Below, piece after piece: positions 1-7,182 of a stretch of DNA of 39,890 bases (the first letter of the stretch is position 1; each line of letters opens with the position of its first letter). Source of the stretch: Clostridium sp. (GTDB taxonomy: Bacteria > Bacillota > Dethiobacteria > Dethiobacterales > Dethiobacteraceae); assembly GCA_018335695.1 (NCBI GenBank), contig JAGXRV010000051.1, forward strand, positions 1 through 39,890, read 5' to 3'. A program made the position numbers and the translations under genes. The notes under the pieces were generated by a model, which ran no database searches, was not told where the DNA came from, and worked only from the letters and a program-made list of their open reading frames with translations.

Positions 1-179
1 TCCCAGTGTAAGATCTTCAGTTTATCCCGTTTACGGTTGCAAAACACAAAAAGACAGGGTGAAAAAGGATCTAACTGAAACCCTTCTTTCACCAAAACAG
101 CCAATCCGTCAATGGATTTGCGTAAATCTGTATCCCCACAGGCTAAATAGACACGTTCTAAGCTTGCTTCGTTAATCAT
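1..179 (-). CDS. tnpB: IS66 family accessory protein TnpB, N-terminal part
   Basis: Reading from ATG at 179 leftward gives 59 residues that run off the window edge. The segment contains ACGDTDLRKSIDGLAVLV and later FVFCNRKRDKLKIL, both characteristic of the IS66 Orf2 (TnpB) family, a small protein needed for transposition. Its start overlaps the tnpA stop (ATGA, 176-179), so the two are translationally coupled. Only about half of the usual ~115 residues is visible. The assignment rests on these conserved motifs. Confidence 0.85.
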   Translation of the reverse strand, partial: MINEASLERVYLACGDTDLRKSIDGLAVLVKEGFQLDPFSPCLFVFCNRKRDKLKILHW

Positions 180-475
180 AGCACTGCCAATGTTCTCAAA
201 ACATCCAGCAACAGCTTTGGATCAAAGCCCGGCTTCACTTCCACAGCAACCTGACCCACTCTTACTAACAAAAACCCTTGAAGGCCTGCATTGCTAATAT
301 CTATCGGCACCCAAGAAATTGCTTTTGAAGCAGAAGTCTGCTCTTTTCGAAGCCAGTACCGCATTTGATGAATGCTGACACCGTTGGCCACACACCATAC
401 CGGTACACTCTTCCCGCTTGACTTAAATTCTGCAACCCTAGAGGCCCATAAGTCTCGCAACTCTGATTTGGTCAC
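176..475 (-). CDS. tnpA: IS66 family accessory protein TnpA
   Basis: This 99-residue protein begins MTKSELRDLWASRVAEFKSS and contains a predicted helix-turn-helix (VPVWCVANGVSIHQMRYWLRK), the pattern of IS66 TnpA/Orf1 proteins that bind the element ends. Length is normal for the family. It lies directly upstream of tnpB with a 4-base overlap and is the first gene inside the element end at 563. Function in transposition is known for the family; activity of this copy cannot be judged because the rest of the element is not in the window. Confidence 0.8.
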   Translation of the reverse strand: MTKSELRDLWASRVAEFKSSGKSVPVWCVANGVSIHQMRYWLRKEQTSASKAISWVPIDISNAGLQGFLLVRVGQVAVEVKPGFDPKLLLDVLRTLAVL

Positions 476-563
476 AAAAAATCCCCCTTTGCCGAACTCT
501 ACTTAAAGTAGAGTATCCCATAAAGAGGAACTGAGTGCTATGTGGGTACTATTTGACGCTTAC

Positions 564-657
564 CTTTGAACAGGTCACGCAGTTTCTCATGGACGTCTTC
601 TACCGAGGTACATTCTTTGGCTAACTCACGGATCAATTTTTGTCTTTCATTTTGCAT
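564..657 (-). pseudogene. IS256-type transposase, N-terminal fragment interrupted by the IS66 element
   Basis: From ATG at 657, preceded by a good ribosome-binding site (AAAAGGAG), the minus strand reads MQNERQKLIRELAKECTS, then VEDVHEKLRDLFKG. This resembles the start of IS256-family (mutator-type) transposases, which continue with a region such as the DLFKxTIxEMLEAEL block. Reading enters the IS66 end at 563 and stops a few codons later, so the gene is broken. Upstream, the segment from about 690 to 718 on the minus strand (containing TAATTTTGTGTAAATGG) resembles the AT-rich terminal repeat of IS256 elements and probably marks the end of this older insertion. Confidence 0.6.
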
Positions 658-706
658 AAATGGTCAACTCCTTTTATGGTAGTATTTCCCATTTACACAA
701 AATTAT

Positions 707-904
707 TTACGCTCTCCCTAACGGTGAGTTTTCTGCCAACATTTGAGCAGCAGCACCTTTTAAAATGCGAACGTTAGCTTCATCAGCTCTTGCCATTGCA
801 TTTGCTTGTACTGAATTGTAAATCGGCACCGCAATCGCCACGAGCACCCCAATAATCACCACAACGACCATCAGTTCAACCAGTGTGAAGCCGTGTGATA
901 CCGG
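707..904 (-). pseudogene. Type IV pilin fragment
   Basis: The minus strand reads GFTLVELMVVVVIIGVLVAI followed by AVPIYNSVQANAMARADEANV and about 20 more residues before a stop. This is the conserved N-terminal helix of a type IVa prepilin (Gly at -1, Glu at +5). There is no leader peptide or start: a TAG (905-907) lies six codons upstream of the Gly. The C-terminal part is missing too, the frame ending where the IS256-like end begins (about 718). It closely resembles the pilA gene at 7183-7641, so it is either a decayed second major pilin or a relic of a duplication. Confidence 0.8.
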
Positions 905-930
905 CTATTTTGCATTGTATGCATTATGTA

Positions 931-950
931 AAAACCCCGTAACCACGGGC
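931..950 (-). terminator. Possible short terminator hairpin
   Basis: On the minus strand CCCGT-GGTT-ACGGG is followed by GTTTTTA. The stem has only five base pairs, so this is a weak call. It would end any minus-strand transcript coming from further right, but no complete minus-strand gene lies immediately upstream of it. Confidence 0.25.
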
Positions 951-998
951 TTTTCAGCAATTCGGACAAGCCATAATATGGTAAAATCTATGGTTGTC

Positions 999-1037
999 GT
1001 AGCTATCAAAATGTAATCATGTGGCTTTGATAGCTAC
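999..1037. promoter_or_regulatory. Inverted repeat upstream of abiE, possible AbiEi operator
   Basis: GTAGCTATCAAA (999-1010) and TTTGATAGCTAC (1026-1037) form a perfect 12-bp inverted repeat with a 15-bp centre. A further half site CTATCAA lies at 1056-1062, just before the -35 hexamer. AbiEi antitoxins of the AbiE family are known to repress their own operon by binding inverted repeats at the promoter. The placement here fits that role, but it is inferred, not shown. Confidence 0.5.
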
Positions 1038-1067
1038 CAGAACGATAGTATAAATCTATCAACCTTC

Positions 1068-1096
1068 TTGATTTATGTGCAAGTATAGTTTATAAT
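1068..1096 (+). promoter_or_regulatory. Sigma-A-type promoter of the abiE operon
   Basis: TTGATT (1068-1073), a 17-bp spacer and a perfect TATAAT (1091-1096) predict a transcript start near 1103. This is downstream of the ATG at 1097, which therefore cannot be used from this promoter; it supports GTG at 1133 as the abiEi start. Confidence 0.75.
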
Positions 1097-1132
1097 ATGA
1101 GCATAAAAATCAAATTAGAGGGGGCTGATGTT

Positions 1133-1726
1133 GTGCCACTGCCAAGTGAACTGCAAATCCTTTTACAGCAAAACGGTGGTACAGTCACAACCGCACAGGC
1201 AAATGACGCCGGTTTTTCAAATGAGCGGCTACGTCTGCTTGTGGTTTCCGGCAATCTGGAACGGGCGGGACATGGTGTATACATTTCACCCGAGGACATT
1301 CCTGACAAGATGTATATTGCCCAGCTTAGGCGGCCGAAGTTGATCTACTCCCATGAAACGGCGTTGTTCCTCCATGATCTCACCGACCGCGATCCAATCA
1401 ATTATACTGTGACTGTGCCGACAGGATATAATGCGAATAAGCTGCGGGAGGAGGGTTTTACCATTTTCACTGTCAAACGTGAACTCCACGAACTGGGTAC
1501 GGTTCAGATGGAAACGATGTTCGGGCATAAGGTGACCGCTTACGGCTTGGAGCGGACAATCTGTGACTGCATCCGCAGCCGGAGCCAGATGGACATCGCC
1601 GTTGTGATCGACGCTGTAAAGCGCTATGCAAGGAGAAGCGATAAGAAACTTAACGTGCTGATGCAGATGGCGGAAACCTTCCGCATTACAAAACCGCTCC
1701 GAAGTTATCTGGAGGTACTTCTATGA
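1133..1726 (+). CDS. abiEi: AbiEi-family antitoxin / transcriptional regulator
   Basis: This is the antitoxin of a type IV toxin-antitoxin (abortive infection) pair. The N-terminal winged helix reads LPSELQILLQQNGGTVTTAQ then ERLRLLVVSGNLERAGHGVY, the pattern of AbiEi family N-terminal domains; the rest matches the C-terminal antitoxin domain in length and style (TVPTGYNANKL, ERTICDCI). GTG at 1133 is chosen because it follows the ribosome-binding sequence AGAGGGGG (1118-1125) by seven bases, the ATG at 1097 lies inside the promoter, and AbiEi proteins usually start close to this winged helix. The protein is then 197 residues. It overlaps abiEii by four bases (ATGA) and is probably autoregulatory. 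Confidence 0.85.
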   Translation: MPLPSELQILLQQNGGTVTTAQANDAGFSNERLRLLVVSGNLERAGHGVYISPEDIPDKMYIAQLRRPKLIYSHETALFLHDLTDRDPINYTVTVPTGYNANKLREEGFTIFTVKRELHELGTVQMETMFGHKVTAYGLERTICDCIRSRSQMDIAVVIDAVKRYARRSDKKLNVLMQMAETFRITKPLRSYLEVLL

Positions 1727-2559
1727 AAACATCAAATCAGTTAATAGCGCTGGTACGCAATCTGTCTAAGCTGAAAAACGTGGAAGCAGAAGTCATCCTG
1801 CGCAACTTCATGCTGGAACGGCTTTTAGAGAGAGTGGCCCTGTCAAAATACCAGAATAGTTTTATTCTAAAGGGTGGTATGCTGATTGCGGCGATGGTCG
1901 GCATAGATACCCGCACTACGATGGATTTGGATGCCACTATCAAAGGCCAAGTATTAAGTGAATCTGAGGTTGCCGATATTGTCCAAGATATTCTGAACGT
2001 TGACGTTGATGACAGCGTTACCTTCACGCTGCGGGATATTGAGGAAATCCGCGAGGAAGCAGACTATCCAGGATACCGGGTATCCATTAAAGCTGTCATG
2101 GACAAGACGCGGCAAACGCTGAAAATGGACATCACCACCGGGGATTTTGTCACTCCGAGGGAGATTGAGTACAGCTTTAAGCTGATGTTCGAGGATAGGA
2201 CGATCAGCATTATGGCATACAATCTGGAAACTGTTCTGGCTGAAAAGTTTGAAACCGTGATCACGCGGGGCATCGCCAACACCCGGATGAGGGACTTCTA
2301 CGATATTTATGTCCTGACCACCACTCAGGTCGTTGACGAAACTATTTTCCGCGCGGCATTGAAAAAGACGGTCGAAATGCGGAATACCGTAAAACAAATG
2401 GCAGCCCTGGACGAGGTTGTTCAGACCGTTACAGCCAGCACCGTCATGGTCAGCCTGTGGCAGCGGTATCAGAAGAAATACAGCTACGCCGCTGATATCA
2501 CTTGGGAGAGGGTTACACATGCGCTGAAGGACATGGCCGGGAAGGCCGATAACGTATAA
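1723..2559 (+). CDS. abiEii: AbiEii/AbiGii-family nucleotidyltransferase toxin
   Basis: A 278-residue protein with the AbiEii hallmarks: FILKGGMLIAAMVGIDTRTT (glycine-rich nucleotidyltransferase motif) followed by MDLDAT (the DxD catalytic aspartates), then KMDITTGDF and LAEKFETVITRGIANTRMRD, all conserved in this toxin family. Such toxins transfer nucleotides, in characterised relatives to tRNA, and stop growth, which can block phage spread. It is translationally coupled to abiEi, so both come from the promoter at 1068-1096. No frame damage is visible, so the pair should be functional. The neighbourhood of IS elements suggests it is mobile cargo. Confidence 0.9.
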   Translation: MKTSNQLIALVRNLSKLKNVEAEVILRNFMLERLLERVALSKYQNSFILKGGMLIAAMVGIDTRTTMDLDATIKGQVLSESEVADIVQDILNVDVDDSVTFTLRDIEEIREEADYPGYRVSIKAVMDKTRQTLKMDITTGDFVTPREIEYSFKLMFEDRTISIMAYNLETVLAEKFETVITRGIANTRMRDFYDIYVLTTTQVVDETIFRAALKKTVEMRNTVKQMAALDEVVQTVTASTVMVSLWQRYQKKYSYAADITWERVTHALKDMAGKADNV

Positions 2560-2660
2560 CATTACTACATAACGCGGGTTGACTGAACGTCTGATTATCT
2601 GTATGATAAGGTGCAAACAGAGCCCACCACGCCTCTTAACAATGCGAACCAGGGTGGGAC
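2560..2660 (+). other. abiE downstream region with a weak hairpin
   Basis: CCCACC (2623-2628) can pair with GGTGGG (2653-2658) across a 24-base loop, followed by ACATTTTATTTT. It might stop abiE transcription, but the loop is long and the stem short. No gene is seen here. Confidence 0.25.
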
Positions 2661-3425
2661 ATTTTATTTTCTGCTGTCCTCAAGCCACAGGATGAACTCT
2701 TCGGAGGTCTTGTGGTCTCTTTTTATGTCCTGCGTGCCCAGATAAGCACGTGTTATCTTGCCGGTGCAAGTCCGGTTGGGGTAAGTGCCAAGACGCCCCA
2801 TAGCTAGGATACCTATGTAGGGAGAAATCCGTGCGTAGAAGCGTATCGACAAAAGTACCTGTCAGAGACAGGGCGAGCAAGTTACCAGACCGCAACATTA
2901 AGTGAATCCTGCCGCGTCGACAAAAAGGCCTCGCAAGAGGGAAAAGGAGAAGTCGAGCCTTGGGGATATGGGCGAAGACCATGGAAGGTGCAAAGAACTT
3001 GGAAGCAGCACCGAAGAATCTCTCGGCGTAAAGGGAACGGTATGGTAACAAAGATAATGCAGTGAACTGGGGAGACCCTCCCCTGCAACAGAGGGGTAAG
3101 GTTGTCAACTTCTCTGTCCTGTCAGAAAGAGGCAACAACTCTGGTGGGTATCCAATCCCGGAGGAATTCCGGGCAAAGCTCGATCTGGTGCTGGCAAGGA
3201 CAATTCCTGGCAGACCAACTAACCTTAGAGAGCCGCTGCCCGCTGCACCAGAAACGCCGAAGGAGGCGGCGCAGGGTTCTGATTGACAAGAGCAACGGTG
3301 GATAGGGTCTGCCTGAATTTTTCTTCTTGGTCGCTTTGCATGAATCAAAAGAAGTGCTGATTTGCTTGACTATCCAGCATTAATAAGTAATGTATGTGCT
3401 TTTAAGCGTCGCCGCGCTTTCCTCT
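2661..3425 (+). other. Long non-coding stretch resembling the 5' half of a group II intron, no maturase gene
   Basis: No reading frame here resembles a known protein, and all six frames are broken into short pieces. The plus strand holds GTGCG (2831-2835), the usual first bases of a bacterial group II intron, and downstream many short self-complementary runs (for example CCTGTC/GACAGG at 2858-2871, GAGACC and CCTCCCC/GAGGGG near 3072-3096, GGAGGAATTCC at 3161-3171). Overall base use and structure look like intron domain I. No domain V consensus and no LtrA-type maturase follow, so if it is an intron it is a truncated relic. On the minus strand the last codons of an unrelated frame (KTSEEFILWLEDSRK, 2664-2710) may be the tail of a gene cut by the insertion. 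Confidence 0.35.
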
Positions 3426-3453
3426 AATTGAGTGGGACAAATCACCTGTCCCC
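3426..3453. repeat. Repeat family B, copy 1
   Basis: The core is the hairpin TGGGACAAATCACCTGTCCC, stem GGGACA/TGTCCC. The 28-bp copy here, including AATTGAG on its left, is identical to the one at 7149-7176, and both sit within 40 bases downstream of a minus-strand pilin stop codon. Confidence 0.8.
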
Positions 3454-3462
3454 TTGTCCCTT

Positions 3463-4971
3463 TTAATGAGCGAAGAGGATAAATGGATCATTAGCAGTAC
3501 CGCTGCCCTCAGTGGCAAATAAACCAGAGCCTAAATCTTTTGTTAAAAAAACAGCGCCGGAGGCATTGTTTGTATGTAGCCTACCAAATGCGCCATTACT
3601 TTCGACAGACTCCATATGGTTTTGACCCCAAGGAGTACGGGTCCAGTAAGAAGAAGTAGCAATATCTCTTATGGCATCCGTCCAGGAGTCTCTCTCAAGT
3701 TCACTGCGCAGTGGCAAGCGGTCTCTGTGCTGTATATTTGACCAAGTAACTGCTGTTTGGGAGGCGGTGGTTTGCAAGACCAGATTGTTTGAGCCAGTTA
3801 GCTTAAGGTAATTAATCCCATTATGGCGAACATAATTACCGCCTCTGATTTGTGCTAAAGGGATCATGAATACGGCTGTTGCTGTAGTATGATTCTCCAT
3901 TTCCAAGGTTCTGTTGGCATCGGAAAACGGTATGCCGTTAATCAACCAGTGACGGAACTGCCATGGTGAGGATGGTGTGGCAGAAATGGCGACAGTAGCT
4001 ATTCCATGCTCATTAAGTGTGTAGTTATGTGTGCCAGACGCCGGCGTAACAGTACCTCTGTTTGGCGGATGAACCGCCATTGTCAGCCGGCGCACATTCG
4101 ACTCAATAATTACGCCTGCTATCAAGGGGCTTCCAGTAGTCAGGGCACTTCCAGCGATATTAATTATGCCGATTCCATAGCTATGGACAAGGTTGCCGGA
4201 AACGCGAACGGATGCCTGCTGGTCACTAATGCGTGTTACATTCGCGATTGTTAGTCCGCTAAAGTCATTTGCCAAAGAAAACTGGTGTGTTTGCAGCGGG
4301 GAATTAAATTGTGAAGCTGTCAGCGTTAACTCAAACGTCCTGTCAAATGTTGGTGAAGTCGTTACTAAGTTCGGTGATACAAGGACAGAAGTGTTTGTGA
4401 AAGCGGGGGGCGTATACGTGATGCCCTTGCTGAAATGCACTCCGGCACCGCTATTATGCCCGCCAATTGATTCAGTGCTCAGGTTCATATTTTCAGCGAG
4501 TATCTTTGTGTCAATAACGAACGTTCTGTTGGCGTCATTTTTGCGGCTCGCGCTAACGGTTAAGCCCAAAGTTTTATCTGTGACCTTAGTAAAAACCAGT
4601 GAATCAAAGTTTATCCCAAACTGGGCAGGATCAAAAAGCACTTTGCTCGCGTTTCGCTGACGTAACTCTATTTTGCTGTTGCTGTTGATAAACATATAAT
4701 AATTATCCGCTCCGATCTGCGCTGCATCAGGAATAGAGGCTATCTCAGTGCTGTTAATAATCGTCATCCCCGTTGCGTATCGGAGCTCGTTTGTGATAAA
4801 ATCAGCAGCTAAGTTGACAGTTTGCTGCAAATTGGATTGCTGTTCTCCTAAGGAAATAGTGTCGCCGCTAAACGAATAAAAGCCGTATGCAATAGCTAAC
4901 ACGAGGCTTAAAAGGGACAGCGCGACCATCAACTCAAGCAGACTCAGGCCAGCTTGCTCTTTTATGCGCAT
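3463..4971 (-). CDS. PilW-like minor pilin with InlB-type repeat and C-terminal extra domain
   Basis: A prepilin-type protein of 502 residues. The start ATG at 4971 follows GGAAGGGGTGAATA and gives MRIKEQAGLSLLELMVALSL, a short leader, Gly at -1 and Glu at +5, then a hydrophobic helix. Residues ~20-180 resemble PilW-like pilins. Around residues 300-375 the stretch PPNRGTVTPASGTHNY ... WQFRHWLINGIPF ... TATAVF matches the divergent InlB B-repeat pattern (GTVTP, hydrophobic-W, TVTAVF). The last ~110 residues contain SYWTRTPWG and GLFATEGSGTANDPFIL, a separate domain of unknown role. Such fusions suggest a pilus-tip or adhesive subunit, an inference. It is last in the minus-strand pilX-pilV-pilW operon, and is far longer than ordinary PilW proteins. 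Confidence 0.8.
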   Translation of the reverse strand: MRIKEQAGLSLLELMVALSLLSLVLAIAYGFYSFSGDTISLGEQQSNLQQTVNLAADFITNELRYATGMTIINSTEIASIPDAAQIGADNYYMFINSNSKIELRQRNASKVLFDPAQFGINFDSLVFTKVTDKTLGLTVSASRKNDANRTFVIDTKILAENMNLSTESIGGHNSGAGVHFSKGITYTPPAFTNTSVLVSPNLVTTSPTFDRTFELTLTASQFNSPLQTHQFSLANDFSGLTIANVTRISDQQASVRVSGNLVHSYGIGIINIAGSALTTGSPLIAGVIIESNVRRLTMAVHPPNRGTVTPASGTHNYTLNEHGIATVAISATPSSPWQFRHWLINGIPFSDANRTLEMENHTTATAVFMIPLAQIRGGNYVRHNGINYLKLTGSNNLVLQTTASQTAVTWSNIQHRDRLPLRSELERDSWTDAIRDIATSSYWTRTPWGQNHMESVESNGAFGRLHTNNASGAVFLTKDLGSGLFATEGSGTANDPFILFAH

Positions 4972-5047
4972 ATTATTCACCCCTTCCAGGAATGTTCGCT
5001 TGTGGCCGCAATTGCCCGGACACCTGTGACAAAGTAAAAGCCTGCCG

Positions 5048-5380
5048 CTACTGCTTTGGAATATAAGTTGTGAGAAACGCATTCTGTCCCTCTATTTCAA
5101 TGCTAACCAGTTGGCCTTGGACTGTAATAGGCGGAGAGTTAGGAATGTTGATCGTGAAACCCTGGGTATCAGTAGGAGGGATATTAAGTCTGCTTTCCAT
5201 AGCTTCTTGTGCTCGGAAAATAGCCTGGCTTTTGCGGCCAGCGGCAAAGATATTTGAGTAACTGCCGGTAAACAGGCCGGTAAGCGCAAAGATAGCAATT
5301 GAGAGGACAGCCAAGGCAATTAACAGTTCTACCAGGCTAAAACCGCCCTCGCCGGACAGTGTTGTTTTTTTGTTTGACAT
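5048..5380 (-). CDS. PilV-like minor pilin
   Basis: A 110-residue prepilin beginning MSNKKTTLSGEGGFSLVELL, with Gly at the cleavage site, Phe at +1 and Glu at +5, then the hydrophobic helix IALAVLSIAIFALTGLF. PilV/GspI-type proteins carry SQAIFRAQEAMESRL-like helices as seen here. PilD would remove the leader and the protein would be assembled at the pilus tip or initiation complex. Its start is preceded by GAGGTG. It lies 22 bases after the pilX-like stop and 76 bases before the start of the pilW-like gene, as one operon. It is short but complete. Confidence 0.8.
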   Translation of the reverse strand: MSNKKTTLSGEGGFSLVELLIALAVLSIAIFALTGLFTGSYSNIFAAGRKSQAIFRAQEAMESRLNIPPTDTQGFTINIPNSPPITVQGQLVSIEIEGQNAFLTTYIPKQ

Positions 5381-5402
5381 AACACACCTCAGACTGCTGG
5401 TT

Positions 5403-6509
5403 TTAATTGCTCCAATAACCTCTGATGTAGCCGAAAACAGAACTTAAGATGTTTGCGCCGCTGGGCGGGGGCACATGAATAATGTTGCCGTTTGGTCCCC
5501 CGGCACCATTTAATCTATTTAAGCTACCCGCGATAACGCTGCCAATGATTGTTGTCAGGCCGCTTTGCACATTAACTGTAGCTTTGGGGCCATAGATATA
5601 ACCATAAAATTCAACGTTGGCCTGCAATGTAAGGCTGGCACCATCCATTAAGTAGACAACGAGGTTGCTTTCATTGCCCGGCCTGTTTACCGTTTTTTTG
5701 TTGCCTGTCCGCACAGTTGCGCTGTGGGTTACGAATAACTCAAGCCTCCCGCCGCCTTGCAAAATAATATTCCGGCCGGCATCCAGCGTGTCAACAACTA
5801 CTTGCACAGTTTCACCCGGAGTCCCTGTCTTAAAAACAATGTCCCCGGTGTTGTGTGGACCAATACTTGGATAAAAGAAATTTGGGTCCACAATCAAGTC
5901 ACTACCCTGCTGGGCCACTGTGCCGGTAGTAAGTGAGGGAAGAATCGCATCAGGATAAGTTGCGTCGGTCTGCCAGGGATACGTTGTTCCCGCAAACCGC
6001 CTGGGATTGATAATAATTTCTCTGGCAGAACCCACATCGCCGATTACAGTCATTCCTCTCAAATCAAGAGTGTGAGGAGATGCCTGCTCTATTGCTCTGT
6101 GAAAAACTTGAATGTTGCTTTGCTGGCGCAACAGATTCAGTGTCACCTGAGAAGTGACATCGTCGTTAAATCCATTTGAGACAATCTGGATAACATTGCG
6201 ATTTGCAGGGTCGTGCCGCACAAATGCCTGAAAATGTCCGCTCCCCACCTGTGATGTGGCAGGGTTTGTCTGTGAAGTGGACGCCACTAGCTGCGAAGCA
6301 GCTTGCGGGCGTTCAATTAGATGCTGAGCAATAGCCTCTGCCCCTGACCGGGCGATATAGTGTGCTTGCATTTTTTGCTGCTTTCTTGACGCTTGTTTAA
6401 TGTCAGTCATACTATATTGCCACAGGACGCTACTTAAAAGAGTAGCCACAACCATGACTGTCAAAACTAAAGGCAAGGCAAGTCCTCTTTCATCGTTTCG
6501 CAAGTTCAA
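5403..6509 (-). CDS. PilX-like minor pilin / pilus assembly protein
   Basis: TTG at 6509 is the preferred start: GGGAGGTG (6516-6523 on the minus strand) lies six bases before it, whereas ATG at 6530 has no such site. The 368-residue product begins MNLRNDERGLALPLVLTVMV, a PilX-type N-terminus with Gly before a hydrophobic helix but no Glu at +5. The region QQKMQAHYIARSGAEAIAQ is the usual PilX segment. The C-terminal half (about 130-350) is rich in Gly, Asn, Val and Thr with SLTLQANVEFYGYIYGPKA and resembles the beta-rich domain (DUF7305 type) found in many such pilus proteins. It opens the minus-strand minor pilin operon. Confidence 0.75.
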   Translation of the reverse strand: MNLRNDERGLALPLVLTVMVVATLLSSVLWQYSMTDIKQASRKQQKMQAHYIARSGAEAIAQHLIERPQAASQLVASTSQTNPATSQVGSGHFQAFVRHDPANRNVIQIVSNGFNDDVTSQVTLNLLRQQSNIQVFHRAIEQASPHTLDLRGMTVIGDVGSAREIIINPRRFAGTTYPWQTDATYPDAILPSLTTGTVAQQGSDLIVDPNFFYPSIGPHNTGDIVFKTGTPGETVQVVVDTLDAGRNIILQGGGRLELFVTHSATVRTGNKKTVNRPGNESNLVVYLMDGASLTLQANVEFYGYIYGPKATVNVQSGLTTIIGSVIAGSLNRLNGAGGPNGNIIHVPPPSGANILSSVFGYIRGYWSN

Positions 6510-6548
6510 AACAGTCACCTCCCAAAGCACACAACTATCCCCATACTA

Positions 6549-6577
6549 ATTATATTACAAAAATAGGCAAATGAACA
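6549..6577 (-). promoter_or_regulatory. Candidate promoter of the minus-strand minor pilin operon
   Basis: On the minus strand a perfect TATAAT (6554 to 6549) lies 17 bp from a weak -35 hexamer TGTTCA (6577 to 6572). The predicted start near 6542 leaves a leader of about 33 bases before the TTG start of the pilX-like gene. Confidence 0.45.
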
Positions 6578-6967
6578 GTTATTTTTACATGAAACCGACT
6601 AAAGATTCCAAGGAACTAGCACGCCATTCTTTTAAAATGGCGGGTGATAAATTGATTCATCCGGCTGTATTATGGGGAGTTTTTGTTATAGGAAGCAACT
6701 TTGACTTTCGGTGTCTTGCCTGCCCGGAAGGTGGGGTAGTGTGTGGCAGGGAATTGGACAGGTTCATCGGTCTTCGGGTTCCTGGCGCATTCAGGTGAGG
6801 TTTCAAACCGCCTTATTGCCTGCTCCCATGAGCAGGACAATCTCTACATGTTTGATTACAGAAGCGAAATTTCCGATGCGATAGGTAGCAATTTTGACAT
6901 CGACTTTACGCGAAAACGCCTTCTGCTAAGTGAGATAAAAAATATTTTGGCCAACAGCAAAAAATGA
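6571..6967 (+). other. Region with short unassigned plus-strand frames
   Basis: Two overlapping plus-strand frames (6571-6798, 75 residues; 6743-6967, 74 residues) cover this stretch but neither resembles a family I know. The second ends with the lysine-rich helix KRLLLSEIKNILANSKK. Because the minus strand of the same stretch reads as a decayed HU-type protein, at least the first frame is probably not a gene. A near-duplicate sequence ATAGGnAGCAAnTTTGAC occurs at about 6689 and 6881. Confidence 0.3.
6670..6843 (-). pseudogene. Remnant of an HU-type DNA-binding protein
   Basis: Between two stops the minus strand encodes about 57 residues including RRFETSPECARNPKTDEPVQ and then FPATHYPTFRAGKTPKVKVA. 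The RNPKT core, the following IPA-like FPA and the FRAGKT segment match the DNA-binding arm and C-terminal strand of HU/IHF proteins (RNPxTGE ... PAxxxPxFxAGKxLK). The N-terminal dimerisation helices are absent, and a stop (6844-6846) precedes the fragment, so it is a relic. It lies between two pilin transcription units, in a stretch that otherwise lacks genes. Confidence 0.55.
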
Positions 6968-7047
6968 TTAATCCCCTACATATTTCTGAAAAACATGAAG
7001 GCCGCAAACTCCTTTATTCATGAATAAATTGAACCGTACCAAAAATA

Positions 7048-7079
7048 ATACCTCCTGCCATGAGCGTGGCAGGAGGTAT
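7048..7079 (-). terminator. Rho-independent terminator of pilA
   Basis: ATACCTCCTGCCA (7048-7060) and TGGCAGGAGGTAT (7067-7079) form a perfect 13-bp stem with a 6-base loop. Read on the minus strand the stem is followed by TATTTTT, so it terminates transcripts from pilA about 100 bases past its stop. In the plus direction there is no T run. Confidence 0.85.
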
Positions 7080-7148
7080 GCGCAGTAAGTTGGTTTCGGA
7101 GAGGAAGCAAGAAAATAGTCCTCATTGCTTCTGCCCGTGTTTCCTTTA

Positions 7149-7176
7149 AATTGAGTGGGACAAATCACCTGTCCCC
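7149..7176. repeat. Repeat family B, copy 2
   Basis: The 28-bp copy is identical to that at 3426-3453 and begins six bases beyond the pilA stop codon on the minus strand. Its hairpin stem is GGGACA/TGTCCC. Confidence 0.85.
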
Positions 7177-7182
7177 TTTCCT

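Larger units (their letters stand above)
1..563 (-). mobile_element. IS66-family insertion sequence, partial (continues past the left edge)
   Basis: The element carries tnpA then tnpB on the minus strand with an ATGA overlap, the usual IS66 order. Its outer end is placed at 563, because the minus strand there begins GTAAGCGTCAAATAGTACCC, which matches the GTAAGCG start typical of IS66 terminal inverted repeats. Sequence beyond 563 resumes an unrelated transposase reading frame (see 564-657), so the element has inserted into that gene. IS66 elements normally make 8-bp target duplications; the base pairs expected to be duplicated here would be CTTTGAAC (564-571), but the other end lies outside the window. 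The large tnpC transposase is presumably also outside. Confidence 0.8.

Noticed and set aside
1954-2616. 220-residue minus-strand frame opposite abiEii
   Set aside because: It is a shadow of the abiEii gene; the plus frame has family motifs and coupled start.
2640-2670. AGGGTGGGAC resembling the T-box motif AGGGTGGTACCGCG
   Set aside because: Only the first seven bases fit, there is no specifier stem upstream and no amino-acid gene downstream.
3062-3305. Two short plus-strand frames (74 and 67 residues) in the gap after abiE
   Set aside because: They overlap each other in structured sequence and have Arg/Pro-rich composition with no family resemblance.
7013-7028. Perfect palindrome TTTATTCATGAATAAA
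   Set aside because: AT-rich and isolated between terminators; no gene or promoter depends on it, so chance is sufficient.
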